A stretch of 64,000 nt of DNA from Ixodes scapularis (GCF_016920785.2 NW_024609836.1:60987930-61051929), one strand, 5' to 3'; counted from the stretch's first letter, positions 9,593 to 18,688 are shown. The notes: generated by a model from the sequence alone, not told the origin. Numbers and translations: made by a program.

Positions 9593-9889
9593 AAATAAAC
9601 TTAATTCTGCGAGAACTCTTTTTGATGTTGGTGACGAAGACGAAGACTTAGAAAATGCGCGTTGCATTAGGCTTTGACGAGAACTAGTTTCCGCACCATA
9701 CAGATTGTGCGCGTAGTTCTGTGCGATATACACCGACAGTGTGCTCGCAAATTTAGCCAGTCTATTGCCGCGCCCAACGTACCGACGCTTTCTTGTAGAA
9801 GCCTCTCCGGAAGACAACTGTTGATCCTTTTTTTTCCTTTCGTTCTTTTCGAACCTTCGACATGTCTCGATACCGCCTCGACCGTTGCC
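9593..9889 (+). other. Gypsy 3' untranslated region
   Basis: This lies between the integrase stop and the hnRNP L-like fragment. Frames on the plus strand are open in places but show no domain, and I see no envelope-type signal peptide or transmembrane segment. It is probably untranslated sequence of the element. Confidence 0.6.
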
Positions 9890-10456
9890 GGAGGTTCTCT
9901 CAACCCCTTCGATGAGCCACGTGGTTTCGGGGACTACGGCAACGCAGTGGGCGGCCGAGGACCCTCTACCGGCCCTAGCTACGCCGCCAGACGCAAGAAC
10001 TACGACCACGGCGGACCTGAGAGAGTCAGATCAGCAGCCCCGGCAGCGGCTACAACGACGGCCACGGGACAAAAAAAAATGGAGACCAGGACCGCTACGA
10101 AGGTCCACCAGACCCCGACGTTACCAGCGACGGCTCCGGACGTGCCCACTCGTCCTTAAGCGGCGGACCAGCATCAGGGGTCTCTGGTGATGGTGCTCAA
10201 CTCTGACAAGATGAACACCGAGAAACTCTTCAATCTGCTCTGCCTGTATAACGATGTCGTCAAGATCAAGTTTTCGAAGAACAGGAACGGCCGTGCCATC
10301 GAGCAGATGGAGGATCACCTTGCCAAGGAGTGAGCAAGGCCCTTTAAGCATCCTGAGAGTACGTCGCCCTTCAAGGACTTCATGGGCAACTGCAACAACC
10401 GCATCGCCAATCCGGAGGCGGCCTCCACAAACCGCATCCGGCCGCCTGCATCGTGA
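9890..10456 (+). pseudogene. Captured hnRNP L-like fragment inside the gypsy element
   Basis: In one frame (10172-10456) the translation has the start of an RNA recognition motif, with KMNTEKLFNLLCLY followed by VVKIKF. After a TGA at 10334 the same frame gives FKDFMGNCNNR and then NPEAASTNRIRPP. This order matches the third RRM and the following linker of metazoan hnRNP L (Drosophila Smooth), a nuclear splicing regulator. Upstream, 9890-10170 encodes Gly/Tyr/Asp/Pro-rich runs like the linker before that RRM, but split among frames. The second half of the RRM appears deleted. It sits between pol and the 3' polypurine tract, so it is cargo of the element, not a resident gene. The left boundary is uncertain. 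Confidence 0.75.
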
Positions 10457-10506
10457 CAACCCCCTCCTCCTCTACCACCAACAACCAGAGAGAACAGCCA
10501 CGGAGC

Positions 10507-10545
10507 CAGAGGACAGAGAACGGGGGAGGGGGGGGGGGGGGAGTT
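10507..10545 (+). promoter_or_regulatory. Polypurine tract
   Basis: An almost pure purine stretch, including about 22 G with one A break, ends two bases before the TG of the 3' LTR. It is the expected primer for plus-strand DNA synthesis. The long G run is unusual and may vary in length between copies. Confidence 0.8.
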
Positions 10546-10734
10546 TGTGGGATTTGCGGCCTATCATCGGGCAAAAGAACCTGTGCTCCGCGCCCGGCGC
10601 GCAACGTGCGCGCGAGCCACGCTCGAGGCTCGGGGGGCTGGGCAGTCGGTTGGCTGCCGCCAGACAGTAAAGGTGTGTTCTATGAGATCTGCCTCGTTGG
10701 TCCTTCTTGCGGGTGAGCAGTAGCACCGAACCCT

Positions 10735-10737
<3 letters not shown>
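10546..10737 (+). repeat. 3' LTR of Ty3/gypsy element
   Basis: It is identical by eye to 4668-4859. It is followed directly by (TA)n, the other half of the target microsatellite. Confidence 0.95.

Positions 10738-10810
<73 letters not shown>
10738..10810. repeat. (TA)n microsatellite
   Basis: About 73 bases of TA dinucleotide join the gypsy 3' LTR to the tDNA array. The array starts at TTGAGAACG, which inside the array is preceded by AATA. The tract may therefore have grown out of that short AT motif. Confidence 0.95.
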
Positions 10811-10813
<3 letters not shown>

Positions 10814-10900
10814 AGAACGAAGAGGGGAGAAGGTGATTATTGAATTTATTGCATTAAAGTTAGGGAAAGGGAAAGGGAAAGAGAGCTGGCGAAAAATTGG

Positions 10901-10973
10901 GCCAGGAGCGGGGATTGAACCCGCAACCTTCGCCTGACCGGGGCGACGCCTTAACCGATTAGACCATCCTGGC
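10901..10973 (-). tRNA. tRNA-like gene, left-arm copy 1
   Basis: The minus strand folds as a cloverleaf. The acceptor GCCAGGA pairs with TCCTGGC. The D arm is GTCT/AGGC with an AATCGGTTA-type loop. The anticodon arm is TCGCC-CCGGTCA-GGCGA. The T arm is GCGGG-TTCAATC-CCCGC. The internal promoter boxes are TGGTCTAATCGG (A box) and GGTTCAATCCC (B box, near perfect), and a T5 run a few bases downstream can stop Pol III. The anticodon position reads GGT (Thr), but base 33 is C instead of T and base 37 is C instead of a purine. The body resembles tRNA-Arg. A tRNA-derived Pol III gene or pseudogene is more likely than a decoding tRNA. Confidence 0.6.
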
Positions 10974-11334
10974 CACTGGTTTCGGCGGACTCAATTTCTG
11001 ACCAGCTCTCTGTGTACTGTTTAGTTTCGAATTCGCTTAACTGGGTAGACGACAACCGTTGCTGATTTAAGGCCCGCGCTATTTCCGACATGCGGCAGTG
11101 ACGTGGCACGTCATCTCAGCTTGCAAATGTCGGAAAGGGCCCGTCTTCCAGGATATCTAGGGAACCACTCCTCCCCATAGGGACAGGCTGCACCGTATAT
11201 ATAATGGGATTGAGTGAAGATTGACAAGTGCAGCCGTAGTAATATTGAGAACGAAGAGGGGAGAAGGTGATTATTGAATTTATTGCATTAAAGTTAGGGA
11301 AAGGGAAAGGGAAAGAGAGCTGGCGAAAAATTGG

Positions 11335-11407
11335 GCCAGGAGCGGGGATTGAACCCGCAACCTTCGCCTGACCGGGGCGACGCCTTAACCGATTAGACCA
11401 TCCTGGC
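11335..11407 (-). tRNA. tRNA-like gene, left-arm copy 2
   Basis: Second minus-strand copy, 434 bases from the first and with no difference seen. Confidence 0.6.
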
Positions 11408-11768
11408 CACTGGTTTCGGCGGACTCAATTTCTGACCAGCTCTCTGTGTACTGTTTAGTTTCGAATTCGCTTAACTGGGTAGACGACAACCGTTGCTGAT
11501 TTAAGGCCCGCGCTATTTCCGACATGCGGCAGTGACGTGGCACGTCATCTCAGCTTGCAAATGTCGGAAAGGGCCCGTCTTCCAGGATATCTAGGGAACC
11601 ACTCCTCCCCATAGGGACAGGCTGCACCGTATATATAATGGGATTGAGTGAAGATTGACAAGTGCAGCCGTAGTAATATTGAGAACGAAGAGGGGAGAAG
11701 GTGATTATTGAATTTATTGCATTAAAGTTAGGGAAAGGGAAAGGGAAAGAGAGCTGGCGAAAAATTGG

Positions 11769-11841
11769 GCCAGGAGCGGGGATTGAACCCGCAACCTTCG
11801 CCTGACCGGGGCGACGCCTTAACCGATTAGACCATCCTGGC
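11769..11841 (-). tRNA. tRNA-like gene, left-arm copy 3
   Basis: Third minus-strand copy; same cloverleaf and the same unusual CCGGTCA loop. Confidence 0.6.
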
Positions 11842-12202
11842 CACTGGTTTCGGCGGACTCAATTTCTGACCAGCTCTCTGTGTACTGTTTAGTTTCGAAT
11901 TCGCTTAACTGGGTAGACGACAACCGTTGCTGATTTAAGGCCCGCGCTATTTCCGACATGCGGCAGTGACGTGGCACGTCATCTCAGCTTGCAAATGTCG
12001 GAAAGGGCCCGTCTTCCAGGATATCTAGGGAACCACTCCTCCCCATAGGGACAGGCTGCACCGTATATATAATGGGATTGAGTGAAGATTGACAAGTGCA
12101 GCCGTAGTAATATTGAGAACGAAGAGGGGAGAAGGTGATTATTGAATTTATTGCATTAAAGTTAGGGAAAGGGAAAGGGAAAGAGAGCTGGCGAAAAATT
12201 GG

Positions 12203-12275
12203 GCCAGGAGCGGGGATTGAACCCGCAACCTTCGCCTGACCGGGGCGACGCCTTAACCGATTAGACCATCCTGGC
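12203..12275 (-). tRNA. tRNA-like gene, left-arm copy 4
   Basis: Fourth minus-strand copy, in a complete 434-bp unit. Confidence 0.6.
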
Positions 12276-12636
12276 CACTGGTTTCGGCGGACTCAATTTC
12301 TGACCAGCTCTCTGTGTACTGTTTAGTTTCGAATTCGCTTAACTGGGTAGACGACAACCGTTGCTGATTTAAGGCCCGCGCTATTTCCGACATGCGGCAG
12401 TGACGTGGCACGTCATCTCAGCTTGCAAATGTCGGAAAGGGCCCGTCTTCCAGGATATCTAGGGAACCACTCCTCCCCATAGGGACAGGCTGCACCGTAT
12501 ATATAATGGGATTGAGTGAAGATTGACAAGTGCAGCCGTAGTAATATTGAGAACGAAGAGGGGAGAAGGTGATTATTGAATTTATTGCATTAAAGTTAGG
12601 GAAAGGGAAAGGGAAAGAGAGCTGGCGAAAAATTGG

Positions 12637-12709
12637 GCCAGGAGCGGGGATTGAACCCGCAACCTTCGCCTGACCGGGGCGACGCCTTAACCGATTAGAC
12701 CATCCTGGC
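12637..12709 (-). tRNA. tRNA-like gene, left-arm copy 5
   Basis: Fifth minus-strand copy; the last one in a complete left-arm unit. Confidence 0.6.
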
Positions 12710-13070
12710 CACTGGTTTCGGCGGACTCAATTTCTGACCAGCTCTCTGTGTACTGTTTAGTTTCGAATTCGCTTAACTGGGTAGACGACAACCGTTGCTG
12801 ATTTAAGGCCCGCGCTATTTCCGACATGCGGCAGTGACGTGGCACGTCATCTCAGCTTGCAAATGTCGGAAAGGGCCCGTCTTCCAGGATATCTAGGGAA
12901 CCACTCCTCCCCATAGGGACAGGCTGCACCGTATATATAATGGGATTGAGTGAAGATTGACAAGTGCAGCCGTAGTAATATTGAGAACGAAGAGGGGAGA
13001 AGGTGATTATTGAATTTATTGCATTAAAGTTAGGGAAAGGGAAAGGGAAAGAGAGCTGGCGAAAAATTGG

Positions 13071-13143
13071 GCCAGGAGCGGGGATTGAACCCGCAACCTT
13101 CGCCTGACCGGGGCGACGCCTTAACCGATTAGACCATCCTGGC
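13071..13143 (-). tRNA. tRNA-like gene, left-arm copy 6, in the palindrome spacer
   Basis: This copy belongs to the truncated sixth unit. It lies in the roughly 200-bp spacer between the arms of the megapalindrome, so it is the only copy without a mirror partner at the centre. Confidence 0.6.
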
Positions 13144-13591
13144 CACTGGTTTCGGCGGACTCAATTTCTGACCAGCTCTCTGTGTACTGTTTAGTTTCGA
13201 ATTCGCTTAACTGGGTAGACGACAACCGTTGCTGATTTAAGGCCCGCGCTATTTTCTTTCCCTTTCCCTAACTTTAATGCAATAAATTCAATAATCACCT
13301 TCTCCCCTCTTCGTTCTCAATATTACTACGGCTGCACTTGTCAATCTTCACTCAATCCCATTATATATACGGTGCAGCCTGTCCCTATGGGGAGGAGTGG
13401 TTCCCTAGATATCCTGGAAGACGGGCCCTTTCCGACATTTGCAAGCTGAGATGACGTGCCACGTCACTGCCGCATGTCGGAAATAGCGCGGGCCTTAAAT
13501 CAGCAACGGTTGTCGTCTACCCAGTTAAGCGAATTCGAAACTAAACAGTACACAGAGAGCTGGTCAGAAATTGAGTCCGCCGAAACCAGTG

Positions 13592-13664
13592 GCCAGGATG
13601 GTCTAATCGGTTAAGGCGTCGCCCCGGTCAGGCGAAGGTTGCGGGTTCAATCCCCGCTCCTGGC
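13592..13664 (+). tRNA. tRNA-like gene, right-arm copy 1
   Basis: First plus-strand copy, 337 bases after the inversion point; followed by CCCAATTTTT, so a Pol III stop is close. Confidence 0.6.
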
Positions 13665-14025
13665 CCAATTTTTCGCCAGCTCTCTTTCCCTTTCCCTTTC
13701 CCTAACTTTAATGCAATAAATTCAATAATCACCTTCTCCCCTCTTCGTTCTCAATATTACTACGGCTGCACTTGTCAATCTTCACTCAATCCCATTATAT
13801 ATACGGTGCAGCCTGTCCCTATGGGGAGGAGTGGTTCCCTAGATATCCTGGAAGACGGGCCCTTTCCGACATTTGCAAGCTGAGATGACGTGCCACGTCA
13901 CTGCCGCATGTCGGAAATAGCGCGGGCCTTAAATCAGCAACGGTTGTCGTCTACCCAGTTAAGCGAATTCGAAACTAAACAGTACACAGAGAGCTGGTCA
14001 GAAATTGAGTCCGCCGAAACCAGTG

Positions 14026-14098
14026 GCCAGGATGGTCTAATCGGTTAAGGCGTCGCCCCGGTCAGGCGAAGGTTGCGGGTTCAATCCCCGCTCCTGGC
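14026..14098 (+). tRNA. tRNA-like gene, right-arm copy 2
   Basis: Second plus-strand copy, 434 bases on. Confidence 0.6.
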
Positions 14099-14459
14099 CC
14101 AATTTTTCGCCAGCTCTCTTTCCCTTTCCCTTTCCCTAACTTTAATGCAATAAATTCAATAATCACCTTCTCCCCTCTTCGTTCTCAATATTACTACGGC
14201 TGCACTTGTCAATCTTCACTCAATCCCATTATATATACGGTGCAGCCTGTCCCTATGGGGAGGAGTGGTTCCCTAGATATCCTGGAAGACGGGCCCTTTC
14301 CGACATTTGCAAGCTGAGATGACGTGCCACGTCACTGCCGCATGTCGGAAATAGCGCGGGCCTTAAATCAGCAACGGTTGTCGTCTACCCAGTTAAGCGA
14401 ATTCGAAACTAAACAGTACACAGAGAGCTGGTCAGAAATTGAGTCCGCCGAAACCAGTG

Positions 14460-14532
14460 GCCAGGATGGTCTAATCGGTTAAGGCGTCGCCCCGGTCAGG
14501 CGAAGGTTGCGGGTTCAATCCCCGCTCCTGGC
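14460..14532 (+). tRNA. tRNA-like gene, right-arm copy 3
   Basis: Third plus-strand copy, no difference seen. Confidence 0.6.
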
Positions 14533-14893
14533 CCAATTTTTCGCCAGCTCTCTTTCCCTTTCCCTTTCCCTAACTTTAATGCAATAAATTCAATAATCAC
14601 CTTCTCCCCTCTTCGTTCTCAATATTACTACGGCTGCACTTGTCAATCTTCACTCAATCCCATTATATATACGGTGCAGCCTGTCCCTATGGGGAGGAGT
14701 GGTTCCCTAGATATCCTGGAAGACGGGCCCTTTCCGACATTTGCAAGCTGAGATGACGTGCCACGTCACTGCCGCATGTCGGAAATAGCGCGGGCCTTAA
14801 ATCAGCAACGGTTGTCGTCTACCCAGTTAAGCGAATTCGAAACTAAACAGTACACAGAGAGCTGGTCAGAAATTGAGTCCGCCGAAACCAGTG

Positions 14894-14966
14894 GCCAGGA
14901 TGGTCTAATCGGTTAAGGCGTCGCCCCGGTCAGGCGAAGGTTGCGGGTTCAATCCCCGCTCCTGGC
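14894..14966 (+). tRNA. tRNA-like gene, right-arm copy 4
   Basis: Fourth plus-strand copy. Confidence 0.6.
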
Positions 14967-15327
14967 CCAATTTTTCGCCAGCTCTCTTTCCCTTTCCCTT
15001 TCCCTAACTTTAATGCAATAAATTCAATAATCACCTTCTCCCCTCTTCGTTCTCAATATTACTACGGCTGCACTTGTCAATCTTCACTCAATCCCATTAT
15101 ATATACGGTGCAGCCTGTCCCTATGGGGAGGAGTGGTTCCCTAGATATCCTGGAAGACGGGCCCTTTCCGACATTTGCAAGCTGAGATGACGTGCCACGT
15201 CACTGCCGCATGTCGGAAATAGCGCGGGCCTTAAATCAGCAACGGTTGTCGTCTACCCAGTTAAGCGAATTCGAAACTAAACAGTACACAGAGAGCTGGT
15301 CAGAAATTGAGTCCGCCGAAACCAGTG

Positions 15328-15400
15328 GCCAGGATGGTCTAATCGGTTAAGGCGTCGCCCCGGTCAGGCGAAGGTTGCGGGTTCAATCCCCGCTCCTGGC
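15328..15400 (+). tRNA. tRNA-like gene, right-arm copy 5
   Basis: Fifth plus-strand copy; about the last one whose unit has a mirror partner in the left arm. Confidence 0.6.
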
Positions 15401-15761
15401 CCAATTTTTCGCCAGCTCTCTTTCCCTTTCCCTTTCCCTAACTTTAATGCAATAAATTCAATAATCACCTTCTCCCCTCTTCGTTCTCAATATTACTACG
15501 GCTGCACTTGTCAATCTTCACTCAATCCCATTATATATACGGTGCAGCCTGTCCCTATGGGGAGGAGTGGTTCCCTAGATATCCTGGAAGACGGGCCCTT
15601 TCCGACATTTGCAAGCTGAGATGACGTGCCACGTCACTGCCGCATGTCGGAAATAGCGCGGGCCTTAAATCAGCAACGGTTGTCGTCTACCCAGTTAAGC
15701 GAATTCGAAACTAAACAGTACACAGAGAGCTGGTCAGAAATTGAGTCCGCCGAAACCAGTG

Positions 15762-15834
15762 GCCAGGATGGTCTAATCGGTTAAGGCGTCGCCCCGGTCA
15801 GGCGAAGGTTGCGGGTTCAATCCCCGCTCCTGGC
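15762..15834 (+). tRNA. tRNA-like gene, right-arm copy 6
   Basis: Sixth plus-strand copy, beyond the reach of the left arm. Confidence 0.6.
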
Positions 15835-16195
15835 CCAATTTTTCGCCAGCTCTCTTTCCCTTTCCCTTTCCCTAACTTTAATGCAATAAATTCAATAATC
15901 ACCTTCTCCCCTCTTCGTTCTCAATATTACTACGGCTGCACTTGTCAATCTTCACTCAATCCCATTATATATACGGTGCAGCCTGTCCCTATGGGGAGGA
16001 GTGGTTCCCTAGATATCCTGGAAGACGGGCCCTTTCCGACATTTGCAAGCTGAGATGACGTGCCACGTCACTGCCGCATGTCGGAAATAGCGCGGGCCTT
16101 AAATCAGCAACGGTTGTCGTCTACCCAGTTAAGCGAATTCGAAACTAAACAGTACACAGAGAGCTGGTCAGAAATTGAGTCCGCCGAAACCAGTG

Positions 16196-16268
16196 GCCAG
16201 GATGGTCTAATCGGTTAAGGCGTCGCCCCGGTCAGGCGAAGGTTGCGGGTTCAATCCCCGCTCCTGGC
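16196..16268 (+). tRNA. tRNA-like gene, right-arm copy 7
   Basis: Seventh plus-strand copy. Confidence 0.6.
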
Positions 16269-16629
16269 CCAATTTTTCGCCAGCTCTCTTTCCCTTTCCC
16301 TTTCCCTAACTTTAATGCAATAAATTCAATAATCACCTTCTCCCCTCTTCGTTCTCAATATTACTACGGCTGCACTTGTCAATCTTCACTCAATCCCATT
16401 ATATATACGGTGCAGCCTGTCCCTATGGGGAGGAGTGGTTCCCTAGATATCCTGGAAGACGGGCCCTTTCCGACATTTGCAAGCTGAGATGACGTGCCAC
16501 GTCACTGCCGCATGTCGGAAATAGCGCGGGCCTTAAATCAGCAACGGTTGTCGTCTACCCAGTTAAGCGAATTCGAAACTAAACAGTACACAGAGAGCTG
16601 GTCAGAAATTGAGTCCGCCGAAACCAGTG

Positions 16630-16702
16630 GCCAGGATGGTCTAATCGGTTAAGGCGTCGCCCCGGTCAGGCGAAGGTTGCGGGTTCAATCCCCGCTCCTG
16701 GC
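16630..16702 (+). tRNA. tRNA-like gene, right-arm copy 8
   Basis: Eighth plus-strand copy. Confidence 0.6.
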
Positions 16703-17063
16703 CCAATTTTTCGCCAGCTCTCTTTCCCTTTCCCTTTCCCTAACTTTAATGCAATAAATTCAATAATCACCTTCTCCCCTCTTCGTTCTCAATATTACTA
16801 CGGCTGCACTTGTCAATCTTCACTCAATCCCATTATATATACGGTGCAGCCTGTCCCTATGGGGAGGAGTGGTTCCCTAGATATCCTGGAAGACGGGCCC
16901 TTTCCGACATTTGCAAGCTGAGATGACGTGCCACGTCACTGCCGCATGTCGGAAATAGCGCGGGCCTTAAATCAGCAACGGTTGTCGTCTACCCAGTTAA
17001 GCGAATTCGAAACTAAACAGTACACAGAGAGCTGGTCAGAAATTGAGTCCGCCGAAACCAGTG

Positions 17064-17136
17064 GCCAGGATGGTCTAATCGGTTAAGGCGTCGCCCCGGT
17101 CAGGCGAAGGTTGCGGGTTCAATCCCCGCTCCTGGC
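17064..17136 (+). tRNA. tRNA-like gene, right-arm copy 9
   Basis: Ninth and last plus-strand copy; the array breaks off into (TA)n about 130 bases later. Confidence 0.6.
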
Positions 17137-17265
17137 CCAATTTTTCGCCAGCTCTCTTTCCCTTTCCCTTTCCCTAACTTTAATGCAATAAATTCAATAA
17201 TCACCTTCTCCCCTCTTCGTTCTCAATATTACTACGGCTGCACTTGTCAATCTTCACTCAATCCC

Positions 17266-17266
<1 letters not shown>

Positions 17267-17306
<40 letters not shown>
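17267..17306. repeat. (TA)n microsatellite
   Basis: The tract begins at the ATTATATATA motif internal to the 434-bp unit and leads into the right dispersed repeat. Confidence 0.95.
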
Positions 17307-17309
<3 letters not shown>

Positions 17310-17313
<4 letters not shown>

Positions 17314-17512
17314 TGTTTTTGTTTTTGTTGTTGTTACACTTTATTAAGATAAGGATGGCGCGACGGCTTGGTGATGAAGAGCGCTCCCCGCTCGAAACGT
17401 CGTAATAACTTCGAATTAGTAACTACGACAGTACGCATCTTTGACTTTATATATATATATATGGAGAGAGAGAGAGAGAGGGAGAGAGACAGGGAGAAAA
17501 CCGTCACCCTGG
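17310..17512 (-). repeat. Dispersed repeat, right copy
   Basis: This is the reverse complement, with substitutions, of 4142-4360: (GTT)n, CACTTTATTAAGATAAG, CATCTTTGACTTTATA, a GA-rich microsatellite and CCGTCACCCTGG occur in mirrored order. A further (TA)n tract follows at about 17513-17528. Confidence 0.8.
17369..17402 (+). ncRNA. Degenerate hammerhead-ribozyme-like motif
   Basis: GTGATGAAGAGCG, a short loop, CGCTCGAAACGTCG has the hammerhead order of boxes. Here the box is GTGATGA, so only its first base differs from CUGAUGA. That C is considered essential, so this copy is probably inactive. It is the mirror partner of 4278-4311. Confidence 0.45.
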
Positions 17513-17529
17513 ATATATATATATATATT

Positions 17530-18498
17530 TAATTATTAGGGAATTTTATTACCTACTTATCTTCTAGACACCCGAACTTCTTCATATTATTGGAAGAACC
17601 TGCATTGATACTGCTGAACTGTGCACGCCGAACATTAATAATCAATTTAGCTGTATTCCATTAGTAAAGTAATCAAATCAAACATATCACGCTCCAATAA
17701 TCCCGCATCGATTATGCAAGAAGGGTGGACACCACTAGAACTAACTACAGACTCTAATGTGGAAAGGCACTCATACCTCTCACAGGTCAAGACATCCGAG
17801 AAGACAAATAATTGGCATTTCAAGTACACCGCGGGTCAGTTTTCATCCAAGAGCTTCTGAGAGTCTAGGTGAGTTCTCCGCAGTTGCTCACAATATTTCT
17901 CTCCTCTCGTTCTACCAACATGTCGTTCTATTTTCTTTTCCCCGTCATTCTCTTTATCGATCCCATCTGTAGGTATATCCCCCCCTCTTTCTCTCTCCCA
18001 CTTTCCAAATACCAGAACTTTCCTTCCTACGGGAGGATTAGTTTGCGGAGTTCTGCGATGGCGACCGGGGGACGAGATTCCCGACGTTTCCCTGCCCAAA
18101 TGTTCATGGTCTGCTATGTCCACACGTTCCAGTGGCCGTGCTCGGTTTGCCAGAACGGTATTGGGATTCCTGCCGTATCCGGTTCGTCCTGCTCGCAGAG
18201 TCTCGTTTATTCTCCTATTTTCCTGCCTTTCATTCTTGTCATGTTCATAACGTTCCCCGACTTGGTCGCGCCTGATAGGCTGCGCTGTTTGTCGAGTTCA
18301 ATTGCGCGTTCCATAGTTCCTGAGTCCAAAGATATATCACTGACTACATTATTCGGCGGGCTATTAGAAGAAAAAAAATGGCAGTGACTAGATATTATGA
18401 AAGTCGGAGGCTATTTCTATTTCTAATGACACAAAAAACTAGCCACAGGCACTGACCTGTTCAAAAACACGGCGCGAAACCTATACAAAGAGAAAGTT
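17530..18498. other. Unrecognised region with one 172-codon open frame
   Basis: A plus-strand frame at 17869-18387 is open from a GTG and ends KKWQ, and parts of the minus strand are also open. Neither translation shows a domain or motif I recognise, and composition is like the surroundings. It could be a relic of a transposon gag or an exon, but I cannot support either. Confidence 0.4.
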
Positions 18499-18688
18499 GC
18501 CTGCATCTTGCGTAGGGGTTGCGGTAAGGTCAGGAGGACGCCGAGTTTTGACTAGCTTTGATTGGAAGTATAAGTAGACCTCAATGTTATATGCCTTGAG
18601 GTCTATTCACTATTTCTTTTTTAATCAGCCAATAAGAGCTTGGAATTCTGACATCATTGCAAGAAGCAGACGAGCTTGCGCTCGGCAT
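18499..18688. repeat. Hairpin MITE-like repeat, family A copy 1
   Basis: The element is internally symmetrical. It has GACCTCAATG and CCTTGAGGTC at its centre. GGTTGCGG and the AGCTTTGATTGG-type motif lie to the left, with their complements (AATCAGCCAATAAGAGCT, GACATCATTGCAAG, AAGCAGACGAGCTTGCGC) to the right. Related copies are at 19866-20090, 20181-20388, 40821-41029 and 41700-41840. No coding capacity; probably a non-autonomous DNA element. Confidence 0.65.

Larger units (their letters stand above)
4668..10737 (+). mobile_element. Ty3/gypsy LTR retrotransposon, near-complete
   Basis: A 6,070-bp element has identical 192-bp LTRs that begin TG and end CA, a primer-binding site, gag, a pol in the order protease, reverse transcriptase, RNase H, integrase, and a purine-rich tract before the 3' LTR. 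This pol order defines Ty3/gypsy. No difference between the LTRs was seen by eye, so insertion is recent, or the LTRs were homogenised. Gag and pol are linked by a -1 frameshift signal. Pol has one extra frameshift near 8549, and about 950 bp between pol and the 3' LTR include a host-derived hnRNP L-like fragment. No envelope-like gene is seen. Confidence 0.95.
10811..13254 (-). repeat. tDNA tandem array, left arm (six 434-bp units)
   Basis: Unit starts (TGAGAACG) lie at 10812, 11246, 11680, 12114, 12548 and 12982, exactly 434 bases apart. The units look identical. Each carries one tRNA-like gene on the minus strand, a (GGGAAA)n-type purine run and a CCGACAT...ATGTCGG hairpin region. The sixth unit is cut about 273 bases in, at ATTT (13251-13254), where the sequence switches to the reverse orientation. 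Such homogeneity means recent amplification, gene conversion, or an assembly collapse or expansion. Confidence 0.95.
13255..17266 (+). repeat. tDNA tandem array, right arm (about 9.25 units, inverted)
   Basis: The same 434-bp unit continues here in reverse orientation, starting inside a unit at TCTTTCCC and ending at CAATCCCATT, where the TATATATA inside the unit is replaced by a long (TA)n tract. Nine tRNA-like genes are on the plus strand. Each unit, in tRNA orientation, carries TTTCCGACAT...ATGTCGGAAA around the palindrome TGACGTGCCACGTCA (13429-13483 in the first unit), then the tRNA-like gene, a T5 run and a TTTCCC run. Confidence 0.95.

Noticed and set aside
9674..10159. 161-codon frame that could be an envelope gene of the gypsy element
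   Set aside because: No signal peptide, transmembrane segment or cysteine pattern; the second half is the wrong-frame reading of the hnRNP L-like linker.
10811..17266. CRISPR-like array
   Set aside because: The repeats are 434 bp, identical throughout with no unique spacers, and the DNA is eukaryotic; each unit contains a tRNA-like gene.
17869..18387. 172-codon frame as a gene
   Set aside because: No ATG near the start, no recognised motif, and the opposite strand is also partly open.
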